NCBI RefSeq assembly: GCF_040581485.1 | Contig: NC_090129.1 | Location: 32,970,764 to 33,034,763 of the forward strand | Source: Linepithema humile | Taxonomy: Eukaryota > Arthropoda > Insecta > Hymenoptera > Formicidae | Direction: 5' to 3' | Length of the DNA stretch: 64,000 bases | Shown here: one piece after another, positions 26,177 to 37,963 of the stretch | Layout of the letters: every line of letters starts with the position of its first letter | Numbering within the stretch: the stretch's first letter is position 1 | Position numbers and translations under genes: made by a program | The notes under the pieces: generated by a model | The model's database searches: none | The model's input: the letters and a program-made list of their open reading frames with translations, nothing else | What the model was told of the DNA's origin: nothing

Positions 26177-27112
26177 AATCTTGATCAGGTAGATCCGCGG
26201 ACCAGGTACTATTATTCCGGCGATACCGTGATGCGTGCAACGTTCGTTTCGCGTGCACGCGATGTTCGGGGGCTTTGGCCAGCTGCTGGTGTACACAGTC
26301 ACGAGGTCATTAAGCTTCAGGGGCATTGGCCAGCAGTAGCCATTTTCGAATGCATCCCTCTAACCGCATGACGGACACGAAAGTCCAATTTTCTCCTGCA
26401 CAATTCCCGCGTACACGTGCAGGTATGCACGAAAAGATTTTTACTGCGGCGTGAAATAAGTTTATCATTTATTCCAAAGAATTAATTTTAATAAGGTGTG
26501 ATTTAACGGCTTGTTATGTATAATACTTTCCAGTGAAACCGCCGTTTCTTTCATTCACAAATTCCACCTTTATGAATTTGTACTTTTACAAAGCTCTTTT
26601 ATGAAGTGAAAAAGTAAAAAAAACACAAAACTGTACGATAAGAATTAAATTAATAGAACATGTCGGAGAATTTTGTAGAACTTGACAGACAATGATTAAA
26701 GGCCGCGTAATGTATTCTTCCGAAGCACAAAGACAATGTACCATCCACGCATTATTCATACAATCCTACACTTCCTATCACGGTAACAAGGCGTCGATTC
26801 ACGGTCATGGCTTATTCCAGACAGCGATCCGTCTAGACAGACACCCTCCACCAAGAAACCCACCATCTTTTCCCTTTAGCCTCGGGCTTCGCCGGTTATG
26901 TCTTCGTGGATGCATTCGCGTATTATCGACCCTTCGTCGTCGGTTATAGCCATTTACCATTAACATTACATTATTACTCGATTTCCGTTGAACGTTCGAT
27001 CTAGATAAGCTCGAAAACGTACAAGTGTTTCTCGCTCTCTATGAAAAAAGTGCCGATTTTTCATAGACATTTTATAGATAAAATTGTATTTTGCGATGAA
27101 GATTCACAATGG

Positions 27113-27367
27113 ATATTGTAATAATGCGATACACAAATTGTTTACATTGATAGTTTAAATTATCTCTGACATTAACAATTATAAAATAATATAACAGATT
27201 TTATAATGTTGAAAAGAGAAAAATAAAAGACGTTTTCTTATCTCCCCTTTTCAGTATATTATGAAATCTGTTTTGTTATTTTATAATTGTTAAAATTAGA
27301 AACAATTTAAAATCATACAATTATCAATGTGTAAACAATTTGTGTATTGCATTGCACTCAATATAGA
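27113..27367. repeat. Large imperfect inverted repeat (foldback / MITE-like)
   Basis: The left arm (about 27113-27218) and right arm (about 27245-27367) are reverse complements with few mismatches. Examples are ATACACAAATTGTTTACA on the left against TGTAAACAATTTGTGTAT on the right, and TAACAATTATAAAATAA against TTATTTTATAATTGTTA. The spacer is about 25 bases. The element would fold into a hairpin of more than 100 bp. It has no coding capacity and no unambiguous target-site duplication, so it is either a foldback-type MITE remnant or an inverted duplication. Confidence 0.9.
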
Positions 27368-29359
27368 TCGAATATTATCATAGATATTAATAGACGAGAT
27401 AAGAGAAGGTTTAGAAGAGATAAGATCTCCGTGATAAATTGTTCGGCTCGTTGTACGAGGTGTGTCCACCTCATTTCCGCTTGCAGCTTTCATCTCTTTC
27501 GGCCATACTGGCGCCTCACCCACATTTCAATATAGGATGTCTGAGGAAGTTTCGGGCTTTTCATCTCGCGTCCATTTAATTTCCAATTTATTTTTTCTAC
27601 TTGTGCTGTTCAAAGAGTTTCGAAAAATACACCATTCCAATGACGATAAATATTTTCGCTATTAATTGTTTCAACCGTCTAATTCCTCGAGTGGTGTGAA
27701 ATCGCACGGCAAGGAAGGAAAGGCACAGACGCGAAGGGAAGCGAAGAAGGGGAGGGGAGAGAGAGAGAGAGAGAGTGTGGGATCGAGTACTCGAGTGGTA
27801 CTGTCCGTGCAAAAGCCTCGGTCGCGTTTCCATGTGAGGGTGCAGACAGGAAGGGGTGAGCAACCCTTCGGCGTCTGGCGCATAGGCGTAGTGCATCGCG
27901 TATACAGCCGGGTAGTGACCGGGTCAATGATACCCGACGAGGATAAACTTTTTTCCGCACCTGTCGATTCGTACTAGGGGCGCAGGTGCATGCTTTTCTG
28001 CGGAAAAAATCCGAATGGCTAGCCGTGAAAAATTTTTTGCATTCTCCGAGACTCCCAAGCGCAAACACAATTCGTGCGCTTATCAGTTGTTATCACCGTC
28101 CGCGAAGCGCTGATAGCTTCGAGGAAGATATATTGAAAAGTATTAAAACTATGTGTGAATTCGAAAAATAAAACAGATCGAGTCTTCGCGAATTTTAGTG
28201 AGGATTTCTGAGCTAATCGCGATCAAAAGATAGAACTTTGCGTATCGGATTTTTCCTACGCCGTACGATTTTGATTCACGAAAATTTCGAGTCGATAAAA
28301 TTTTCACGGATCTTCGAAAATCGACGATACGATCGGTACGGGTTGATCCGTTGTACCTTTGGATTACGATGTGATCTCAACTGATTGAATAAAAGTGGTC
28401 GATGGTATCAAAATTTATATAATCCTGTATGCGGGCCTCTTCTCGACCCTGTTCTCCAACGACGTCGTTTTACCATTTACACGGCGGGCGACGAAAGAGG
28501 GGGTGGTTCGCGTCTAGGTGAGGTCCGTTGTTGCGCGCGCATCCAGCGATGCAGCGGAGGTCATCCACCTGAAAGGTCGGGGTCACACTCTTGGTCGTCG
28601 CCGTTCGCCGAGAGAGGGAACGGGGGGCGGGGAGGGGGGGGGGAGAGTCATATCCGCGCGGGGGTGGCTGTCGCGCGCGATCGGCGGACCTGTGTATGTG
28701 TGGACCTGGTTATCGCCATAGCAACCCCCGCGTGCAGTCAAGGCTAGACCGTGAGCTCTTTCAGCGGGGTGTGTAGCACATTGTGCGCCGTCGTCTCGCG
28801 AGCTCGACGTTGGGAGGGGGAGGAGGGGGGCGGAGGTGGGACCGAAGGCGACAATAGCGATTCGTAGAGCGTCGGACGACCGTCGGCGAGACTTCCACCC
28901 GCAGCAAGAATCCGGTCACGTCATTATCAGGGCGTCGCGTTAAACCCGATGCATTTGCTTGCCGGCAGAATTTCCAGCGCGATCAAACAATTCCATTTAA
29001 TATTCACTGACACTCGTATTCGACTTTTGTTGTTGACCGTTAATCACGTTGCATTTCTCGAACAATCGTAATACGATGCACGACTAATTAGTCGAGTGAA
29101 CAGACGTAATCTTGATTCTGGATTTTAAGCCATCAATTACTGACCGGGCGTTCCACGATAATGTCAACGATACGCCTTGCGTGCGTAATTTCTGGCGAAT
29201 TAGTTGCTGCGGTATCGGCTATGGTATCTGGAAAAAAAAAAAAAAAAACGTTCGAATGGGAGGCAGCACAAGGGTAGAATTACATCGACTTTCTAGCACG
29301 AAGGGTTCATTCGTCGTCGCGGCGTTGCATTCGGCGCCGGTCGACATGCAATCTGCATA
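27368..29359. other. Non-coding DNA with a GC-rich patch at 28.45-28.9 kb
   Basis: GA-rich (27.75 kb) and GC-rich sequence opens overlapping ORFs on both strands without any protein signature. An X-box-like element lies at about 28708-28725. The patch could be a promoter or enhancer. No exon could be supported. Confidence 0.3.
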
Positions 29360-29360
29360 C

Positions 29361-29630
29361 GAATGCGATCCAAATGTATTTTGTCCAGAATAGAAATAAT
29401 ACATTTAGTTTTTGAAAAGTAATTTCCCTATATATCCATATATAATTTGTCTCCGACATAAAAGAAAATTTTTTTCGTTATTAACATTTTACATGCCTTA
29501 TTTTTATAAAAAGAGAATGCGATCGAATGTATTTAGTCCGCAAGAAAAATTATACATTCAGTTTTTAGAAAGTATGTAAAAGTCTTTCTATACATACATA
29601 ATTCGTTTTCATAAAAAGAGACTAGGATTT
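29361..29630. repeat. Tandem duplication, unit about 154 bp
   Basis: GAATGCGATCCAAATGTATTTTGTCC at about 29361 recurs as GAATGCGATCGAATGTATTTAGTCC at about 29515. Each copy is followed by a related stretch: an A-rich linker, then ATACATTTAGTTTTTGAAAAGTA or ATACATTCAGTTTTTAGAAAGTA, then a TATACATA-rich part. The second copy is shorter at its end. AT-rich and non-coding. Confidence 0.85.
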
Positions 29631-29639
29631 AAAACACTC

Positions 29640-32600
29640 GATTTAATCAGTTAAAAAAATTCTATATAAATTTCAGTAATTAAAAATTTTGATGTTTTAA
29701 AATAATTTTGGTGCTTTGAACATCTGCATTTCCGCCGGCAGATTATCACCTCTCGATTCTGCCAAACCAGATGTTTATTCCATCGTTGTTTTTGCAGGCT
29801 ATTCCAAGCGGTTCGTTGATAAGAAGTGCAATGTCAAAGCCGGAATGCGATATCATAGTATCATACGATGATTTGAAAAAGTAAATTTCTGTTAACATTG
29901 CAAACGTCACTTTGTGGTAGGTCGGGACTTTAAGTCCCGCCTCTGAATTCTCTGTAAAACTCGGCTAGAGAGGAGTTTATGCTAAGGATTTATGCTGAGG
30001 ATTATACTTAGACAGTAATTAATAACGCGTTTCGGCGTTAAATGTAGTTGCGTGTCTCTTAATATGCGATTAGAATTTTTAGAATATTTTGTAATAAATA
30101 AATAGAATCTGTAATTATATAAGAACATTCAATGACGAATAAAACTATATAATTCAAGTTCGAGATCAAGCAGGCATTGCGGAAACTAATAGAGTATCGC
30201 TATTCGATAGAAATAAATAAATCGCGCGGCGCTCACGTTTGCGCTCTTAACGCAAGATCCGTCATTAGTGCACGTAAACTTGTGCAAACTTCGATTTGGC
30301 TAAAATGATGTAAAAAAAGTCACACTCTCCGTGTATAAATATCTTTCGAACTTGAATTGCAGCAAATAAGTCGCACTTGCGTCGTACTTGTCACTCGCGA
30401 GATACCCGCTACTTAAAACGGATGAAGGCCACGAGGTTAAGGAAACAAAAACATTGATACGAAATGCATCCATGTCTGCAGATACGCTATCAGTCGTGCC
30501 GTCCTCTAACCGTCCGCATGCCTCGTCTCAATGTTAACGCAAATTATCGCAGGTGATACGACACGGCTTACACCGACGTCTATACGGCGCGGTCGTTTCG
30601 TAATCGCGTCGCGCAGTTATTTATTTTTCCCGTTAACGTCTCCATCGACTCGCGTCTCGGGGTCGACTTATCCCTAGATTATCTTAATCATCGCTCAATC
30701 CGTTAAGAGAATTTGCGTTCCGATTTCCGACGACGCGTAAATGCCGCCCAAGATCATATCTGATCGCACAATGCGAAAAGATTCGAGTTCAATTGAAATA
30801 ATATTTAAAATTTTTCGATAACCTCTCGCCTGCTTTCTCTGACATCCCTCGGCGTTTCGTAAATAGTTGCGCGCAATTGACGCGTAATTAATTGAACGAA
30901 CTGGTGCGAAGTCACATTTCATTAAAACCGGTCGAGACAGTTTGCGATAGGTCATGGTTTGCTACCTGTCAATCAAAGGCTTATCTTCTTAACGGCATAC
31001 TTTCCTCGTCTTAATCATATTTTATCACTGCACGAATTAAATTCGATATTCCTTATCTCTAAATTAAGAATATATCTCTTATATATCTTATCTATTTAAT
31101 TTAATTTAATCATTTAATTCGAGGTAATACTAGGTCAAATAAGATTTCGACTAAATATTAAAATTTATTAGAGAAAATATAAGAGATTTTTACAGAACAA
31201 TTCGATCATATAAATGAATATGTATACAAACATATAAATTTTTAAAAGATCGTCAATAATTATTTTAATAGCACATATTTGTTTTGTATGTATAAAATAA
31301 ATGTCTTGTCGATGCTGTTTGACAAATGATACGATGCATTGTATACACTAGCTTATATCGCAAGTTTCGATTTAAAGATAAATGTTTCGTGCTTTCTCGA
31401 ATCATTATACTCGTTTGAAAATGAGTACTTTCCATCGCAATTTACCGATACCGAGATATGTATCGTAAATAATTTTAGCGAAAGCACTTTTACTTTTCTC
31501 TAACCACTTCTCTCTGTTAAGATGTTTGCATATACAAAAATATACTTATTGCGATTGAAAGACTGGGTGAGCCCGTATCTCGATCGATATCGATATTTGG
31601 AGAAAATCGGATGAGTTTTGAGCACGTTATTAATGATACAAATCGCCGAAAACATTGAAATCCTAGATAACCTTCCAGACACCAACCCTGACTTTATTGA
31701 CGCATTATCGCGAAGGAATTTATCGCTCGCTTCTTTATCGAAGTTTCAAAATTTTATTTTTAAAGTGACGCAAAGTTTACTGATCTCGTTACCGTTAATA
31801 AACTTAGCCGACGCCGATGACCTTCCTTGTTACAATTATAAGATATCCAATTTAAAGATTTAAACATTGCGGATCCTATTCTCAAATTGAACCCGGGAAC
31901 GATCGAGCCGAAGACGGACTGAAGGGCAATCTTGCCCAGATTGGCCGCATGTAAATGACTCGTTGTCTACAGAAGGAGCAGGCCTAGGTGGTGTAGGGCC
32001 CACGGCGAGCTAGGTCGCTAACTCTAAGGGCCCTGAACAAAGACCGGTTCTCATATGAAGGTCACTAGTTCAATGGCGCCCATATGCATGCGGTGAGCTC
32101 TTTCCCGAAGGCCGTTTTACTTTCATCGAAGGCGACCAAAAACCGTTTCGGCAGCAACCGTACATGTCTCTCGCGGTCTCTCCTGCCTCCTCTCCCTTGC
32201 CCGCGTCTGATTTACCACGATGCCCGATCCACTTGCACTTTCGATCAGGTTCAAGGCTAAGAGAGAGAGAGAGAGCAAGACGGTGAATTCGCTCGTTCGT
32301 TTCGAGCCGAGCCGAGCTGGCCCGTGGAAAGGAGAAAGCGCGGCGTGCGTGTGCGTAGAAGTAGGTCATAGTAGCGCGTACATCGACGTAGCTCTAAGCT
32401 ACGTGTAATCTCTTTAGGCTTAGCAAAGTCTGTCACTCGGCCGGATGGAATGGAATCGAATTAAGAAGCAGGATCAAAAACTGCGGTGATCAACAAGCTA
32501 TACGTCTGTAAAACTTGTGCAGTGCATCTGCAATACCTTTTCTATTCTTCTTGATCTTTCTACAGCCAGATAGAGTTTTAGATTGTTATTATTTTAGATT

Positions 32601-35600
32601 GAACTCAGTTTAAATCAGATTCCGATTTTTTAATTTTGCGATCGTCTCGGATTCCCACGCGATTTTCTTTGCGTCTGCTTGCGTCGAAAACGCAAGCAAA
32701 ATGATATGGGCCGAGGATCTTAGTTTTTAGTGCAGAGCGTGCCGGTTTCTCCTCTGATTTAGCATTGGCGAGCGATAGTGATGAAAGTCAAAGCTGGTTT
32801 GTCATGATTCGCGCAGGGAGAAACAAAGTTTCACTTTCTTGAGCGGCTCTCACATTCGCTCTCGACGTTCGCCGGCCTCGCGTTGACTTTTCATGTATCC
32901 CCGTTGATCGCGATCCGGTTTCTAAAACTCTCGCCGACGCGATTCGCTTTCGTTGGGTGATCGCCATCGGCGCTTTTTAAACGGAAAACGAAAGTGGAGA
33001 ACGCGACGCGTTCGGATCGACGAACTGCGGATTCTCCGATGTCAAAGCGACGCGTTCGACAGTCGCAAGCCTGAGCATCTCATTTCGAGATACCAATTAA
33101 AGATTCTCGAAACTCGATATTATTAAGGCGCGAGCCGGAAAATGCTCGATTTTGAAGGATAAAATTAATGAAATTTGATCGACGATGTCTCCGAAACTGT
33201 TTCGGAGTTTCCAAATAATTTATGCACAGTTCTCGTCTAAACTCGACACCGATGCTCGATGAATATCGCTATCGTATACGGAATATCGGGAATACGTTGA
33301 ATTCAGAATGTAGTTGTAAGGACAGAGCGAGAGACTGGTTCAAGTTCACATAGCTGCGGGGCTCCATTGGAGGTTCAAGGTCGCTGGAGAAAGCCTTCCT
33401 TGTTCGTAGCATCGATAAAGTTTATATAGATTTATGATATATATAATTATGTATGCATTTATTACATTATATGCAAAATTATATTGCAAAATAATATAAG
33501 AAAGATTATAAGTGAGTTATCTCATTTTTCTCTATCTTTGCATAATTATTTCATTACTTATTTATTATCTAACAAGGATATTTTTAAAGTGTACACTTTT
33601 AGCGTATAGCGTATACTTTAGTGTATACTTTATCGTACGCGTAGGGGAACTCTGAAAATAGCCAGAAAATGTGACTCCAAGTCGATCTCTAGGCTCTCTT
33701 CTACTACTTCGCTTCCACACTTTATATATTTCTCTCTCTCTCTCTCTCTCACTCGCTTCATATATAAATTTTATACACACATTTCTCTTTTCTTTATTCA
33801 AATGCGAGCGACCTCTGGCTCATTATCATTTATTCTATAATATTATCTATCTATCAATCTATCCATATATGTATGTATACATACATATGTTCGTCTATCT
33901 ATTCAGCTCGATCTTTTTCTGACACGCAATAACCATCTCTTTCTCTCATTGAGAGACCCTCGATTCCCCATTGTCGTCGATCGTTCTCTATTCTAACTCA
34001 TGCGTGCTACAACACGTCTTGTCCCTAACCTAATACAACAGGAGTTGAGCTGAGCCACGACACGACCGTGCGTTCAGACCGGTTTGATGATTCAGGTTCA
34101 TCTAGATCTAAACAACTACGAGTCCGGCTACGTAATACGCTACCCGCGTCTCCTCGTCTACCTACGACAATAACATGGTACTTACGTACTTCCACGTGAG
34201 AATAGTTTTGAAATGTCGCACGAGACGCGTTCTCGTGCCGGTCGAGAGTCACGGCCGGCGGATTTAGGCTCGCCTTGAACTTGATATTTGCATTAAAAAG
34301 AGTCCCCCCCTTTGTTGAACGGAATTTACAGCTAGCTACACACAACGGCAATTGATTTAAGTCAGGTCTCGACACCGTCTGGGATAATTTTTAATCGCTC
34401 GTTTGTTTCAGCCCTCCCATTTCCGACCTTCGAATTCTATCGAATTGAAATGCGTTTAAATCGCCCCGAGGTTACTGTTAGGCGTACGAGACGCGCACAG
34501 CCCGCGTACAAACGCGTGCGATACGGCCGATCGATTGAATTAGAGAGCTCTTCCCTTTTCATCGGCGCATACATCATCTCGTCGCATTCACATCCGCCCG
34601 ACTTCCTCGCGGTTCGTCCAAGCTGGATGATTCGCGTCATTGGGCGGGCGAGGACGCGGGGATGGGACCGTCGCGCCGATCCCTGTCCAGGGAGGCCTTG
34701 ACCTTCGTCGAACCGATCTAGAACGCGCGGCGAATTTACCGTCTAGAGGGATTCTCGGCCGAAATTCAGAAGGGTTTAATGCTCACACCATTATACTTAT
34801 TATGTTCCATTCTTCTGCGGCGCGACTCGAGGGGGACTCGTCTTAGAAATTACGGCTCGTCCTAAGAATAGAGAGACACGACGGATGTTACTGCGCGATG
34901 CATGTCCGGTTTAGTTCGCAGTGACGAAAATCGGACATTAGGTACGTTTTAACCCTTTAGCGGCTCCTTCGAAGCATGCTCGGTTTCAGTGTGAACGCTT
35001 TTATGCCAAGTCTTGCCGTGGTTAAAAAGCGGATCTTGTTCAAGCCCTAAAGTACATCGCTATCTATGTCCGCATATATGTATGTATGCAAATTTAATTA
35101 TGTCGCCATGCGTTTGACTTGTTAAGCATTTTACGCCGTGCTTTTTTTTTTGGAATTAAAATATCATTTTTTTCTTTGCAATTTTTTTAATGCATCAACA
35201 CTGTTAAACCTGCAAATCTGAGCGTTGATTATCCAACATTTTACAGAAATTTCCATCGACTTGAGTAATTAAATATGTATAATATGATATAAATATATAA
35301 AATATTAATAAATGTATAAGGGATAGAAAGAGTCGCGAATGAACTTGGGAGCGTTCTTCGCTAGATACGCCATTGCACCGAGATAGATGGATGGTTATAG
35401 CGAGTGCGTCGAAGCGGGATGCGGGGGCTGATCGATAAAAGCAAGCCTCGGGTTCACAAGCCTCATTCAAGGACAAGGCCATGTGATAGCAGACGCGCAA
35501 CCGCGGCGCGCACTGAACTACCCCTGCCTATCGCTGGCACAGGGGCGGACACGCTCGGCACGGCTCTCCGCTTGCCGATGCACCAACAAAGAATGCACTC

Positions 35601-35840
35601 TCAGCGCCGTAACTAAGGCGTGGTAAAGGCGACGATACCTGTCCGAGCGTGAAAGGCATTCCCAAAAATATCTGGAATAATCAAAGAACTGATAGGATTG
35701 GTGATTTACTTTTTCATTTCGCCAACGTCGCCTTGATTTTTCGAAACAAGCGGAACGGTTTTGAGACCGACTTTGAAAAAGTCGTAAGATCTCTCGTGCC
35801 ACTTTGATCGTTGAATTTGATCGACGATTAGCCGCGTAAT
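29640..35840. other. Non-coding DNA with no recognised gene
   Basis: Mixed AT-rich and moderately GC-rich sequence. It contains a 17-bp palindrome (29923-29939), a CT microsatellite (33731-33750) and short chance ORFs such as 31618-31863 and 34025-34375. I found no domain, no signal peptide and no linked exons. It lies upstream of the plus-strand promoter region and may hold its distal regulatory elements. Confidence 0.35.
33731..33750. repeat. (TC)n microsatellite
   Basis: Ten tandem TC units, with further pyrimidine-rich sequence around them. Confidence 0.9.
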
Positions 35841-35879
35841 TTATTGTTTTACGCGCGGAACAGACGGATTCGGTGGTGA

Positions 35880-36083
35880 GGGGTTGTATCCGAGGGTCGC
35901 GTCTTTCGCGCGTACGGAAGGAAGAAAGCGGCGGAGTGCGAGTGACGAGAAGGAGGCGGACGAAGGGCAAAGTCGGAGGGAGACTGTGCTGCGTGGTTTG
36001 GTGTGTAGGGTCGTATCGCGGGCAGCCGCTTTATATACACGCGCACGGATAGCAGCACGCCAGCACATCGGACGCTATAGGTC

Positions 36084-36120
<37 letters not shown>

Positions 36121-37770
36121 GCGTGCACGCTTTTGCTTGCCGGCGGCTATAGGCTGCCCGTAGGGGCGAGAAAGAGAGGGCGAGGGAGAGCGAGAGAGAG
36201 GAGACCGGATCGGAAGAGAGGGAGAACGACGCGCCGAGAGGGAAAGAGATGACAGCGTCCGCCGCGCTTATGCACCACTGAATCCGCCGCGACCGGCACA
36301 CTCTCACTTTCGCCGGCGTCGATGACGGTTCTCGGCGTCGTCGGCTCGTCAGAGCGTTGTGCATCAGCGATCGCGCATACGTTAACCATCGCTAATATTG
36401 TACATCCACGCCGCCTCTGTCGCGTGCCCGCACGCGAATTTTCCGCATCCGCGTCACCACTGTCCGCCGATCTCGCACGGATATCGCGCGCGCGTTTCTC
36501 CGCGAGGGTGACGCTGGCGCGCGACCCACGTGATAAACGCCTCTATCGCGACGTCGTCGTCGTCGTCAAAGACAGCGTGTCACGCCGACTTAGACGGTCG
36601 GCGGCTTGTTTTGACAGCGTGATAACGCCGCAGTCCACGACGGGGGTTGACGCTCGCTTTTGTGACGGCGATCGAGGATAGACGGAGAGGCGGTTACGCA
36701 TCTCTCTCGCTCCAGCGCGCACGAGGGTGAGAGACGGGCGACCGTGAGTGGGGCAGAGTGGCGCGCCGGGAGGGAACGAGAAAGTGGTGGATGCGTGGGT
36801 GGTAGGAGAGAGGGGAAGGTCGACGCTGACTCGCGAGGGGCGACGCGTGTGCCGAGGACTGTTGTTTTCGGCGAACTGCTAAGAAACGTTCATTCACACG
36901 GCGATCGACGTCTCCGAAACGCGCGCTCGCTCCGCTCGCTCAAATTGCTCATCCTGCACTCCGTCGTAATTCGCGCGCCTCATTCGTGCGACTCGCGCGC
37001 GGACAAGAGCGATCGGTATCGCGAGCGAGAACTTCCGCGGGCACCTGCCACGCGCCACTGTGAGACATTGACCGTGACACTCGAGTACGCGTGAGAGAGA
37101 CAGAGTGATTACGCGACTCCATTGGTCCAGGTGAAGTTTGATTTTAATCGCCGACAGAGAGGATACGATGACAGGTTGCATTCACGGGAGAAAGTGACTG
37201 AACCCAAGTGTTCTCCAATTTGTAGTTGTAGATCTAGAAGTAGAGTGAACCGTCGAGGCTCGCGACAGAAGGTGATGATTCTTCAAACTCAAGTGTCGCG
37301 CGACGAATTTAAAGACGGAGAAAAGTGCGACGAGAAGTGACAGATCCGAATTGTTTTCCCACGTCGGATCGAGGAACGGTGAAGCGCAAAGGTGCATCGT
37401 TTGGGGCAAACGTAATTGTTTTCAATTGTTCGCGGTATCCGCTTATTAGAGAGAGAGCAGAGATTCGAGCGGAATGCGTTTATAGGACTCGGTGACTGAT
37501 CGTGCACGTAACGTGACTTAATTGTACATGTATCCACGTGTTAGGTGAGTGAAGTGGACGCGCACGACTTACATAGTACCAACGAGAGTGTCGTCTTTCG
37601 CGTGATCTTTGTGTAACCCGCGATAGCGCGGGTTCTTCGTAACGAAGGTGGCTCACACAGCTCGAGATAGGGCCGCCGAATTGCAGGCGGAAGTGCGCAG
37701 CGCCATAAGAGTGCTGCATGGCTGGTGCCCCCGGCCGCCGCAGGGGCACGCGCGGGGCGAAACGGTGCTA
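35880..37770 (+). promoter_or_regulatory. CpG- and GA-rich promoter / 5' leader region of the plus-strand gene
   Basis: Nearly two kilobases are rich in CG dinucleotides and carry a long GA tract (36084-36120) plus many shorter GAGAG clusters. These are typical of insect promoters bound by GAGA-factor-like proteins and of paused developmental genes. The region directly precedes the proline-rich first coding exon. No TATA box is evident and the transcription start cannot be fixed by eye. Many ORFs open here on both strands only because stop codons are rare in GC-rich DNA. An in-frame TAG at 37624 limits the downstream reading frame. Confidence 0.45.
36084..36120. repeat. GA tract
   Basis: About 37 bases of GAGAG with a single AAA interruption, inside the putative promoter region. 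Confidence 0.9.
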
Positions 37771-37963
37771 ATGTCACCGCAGTCTCAAATACGTGGCAAT
37801 CACGGAAGAAACGGCGGTCCGCCGCCGCCGCCGCCCGCTACAGTCGTAGTTAGCTCGACGTCCAGCATGAGACCGCCGCCGCCGCCGCCGCCTCCCAGAG
37901 CGCGGAGCTCGAACGAGAGCAAGGGTCATCACGAGGAACCCACCAGTTCTATTCCGGACCTCG
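37771..37963 (+). CDS. Probable first coding exon of a proline-rich protein
   Basis: I do not recognise the gene. From the ATG at 37771 the frame reads MSPQSQIRGNHGRNGG, then two proline runs of six and eight residues encoded by CCG repeats, then a Ser/Glu/His-rich linker ending SSIPDL. A strong donor (CTCG, then GTGAGG) at 37963/37964 ends the exon in phase 1; the frame beyond it loses protein character. The same frame is open upstream to the TAG at 37624 with no ATG. It would add a helical-looking stretch (ARDRAAELQAEVRSAIRVLH), so the exon may begin further left if an upstream exon splices in. Proline-rich, disordered N-termini of this kind are common in actin regulators and signalling adaptors, which bind SH3, WW or EVH1 domains; that is analogy only. 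The rest of the protein lies beyond the window or in exons I could not find. Confidence 0.5.
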
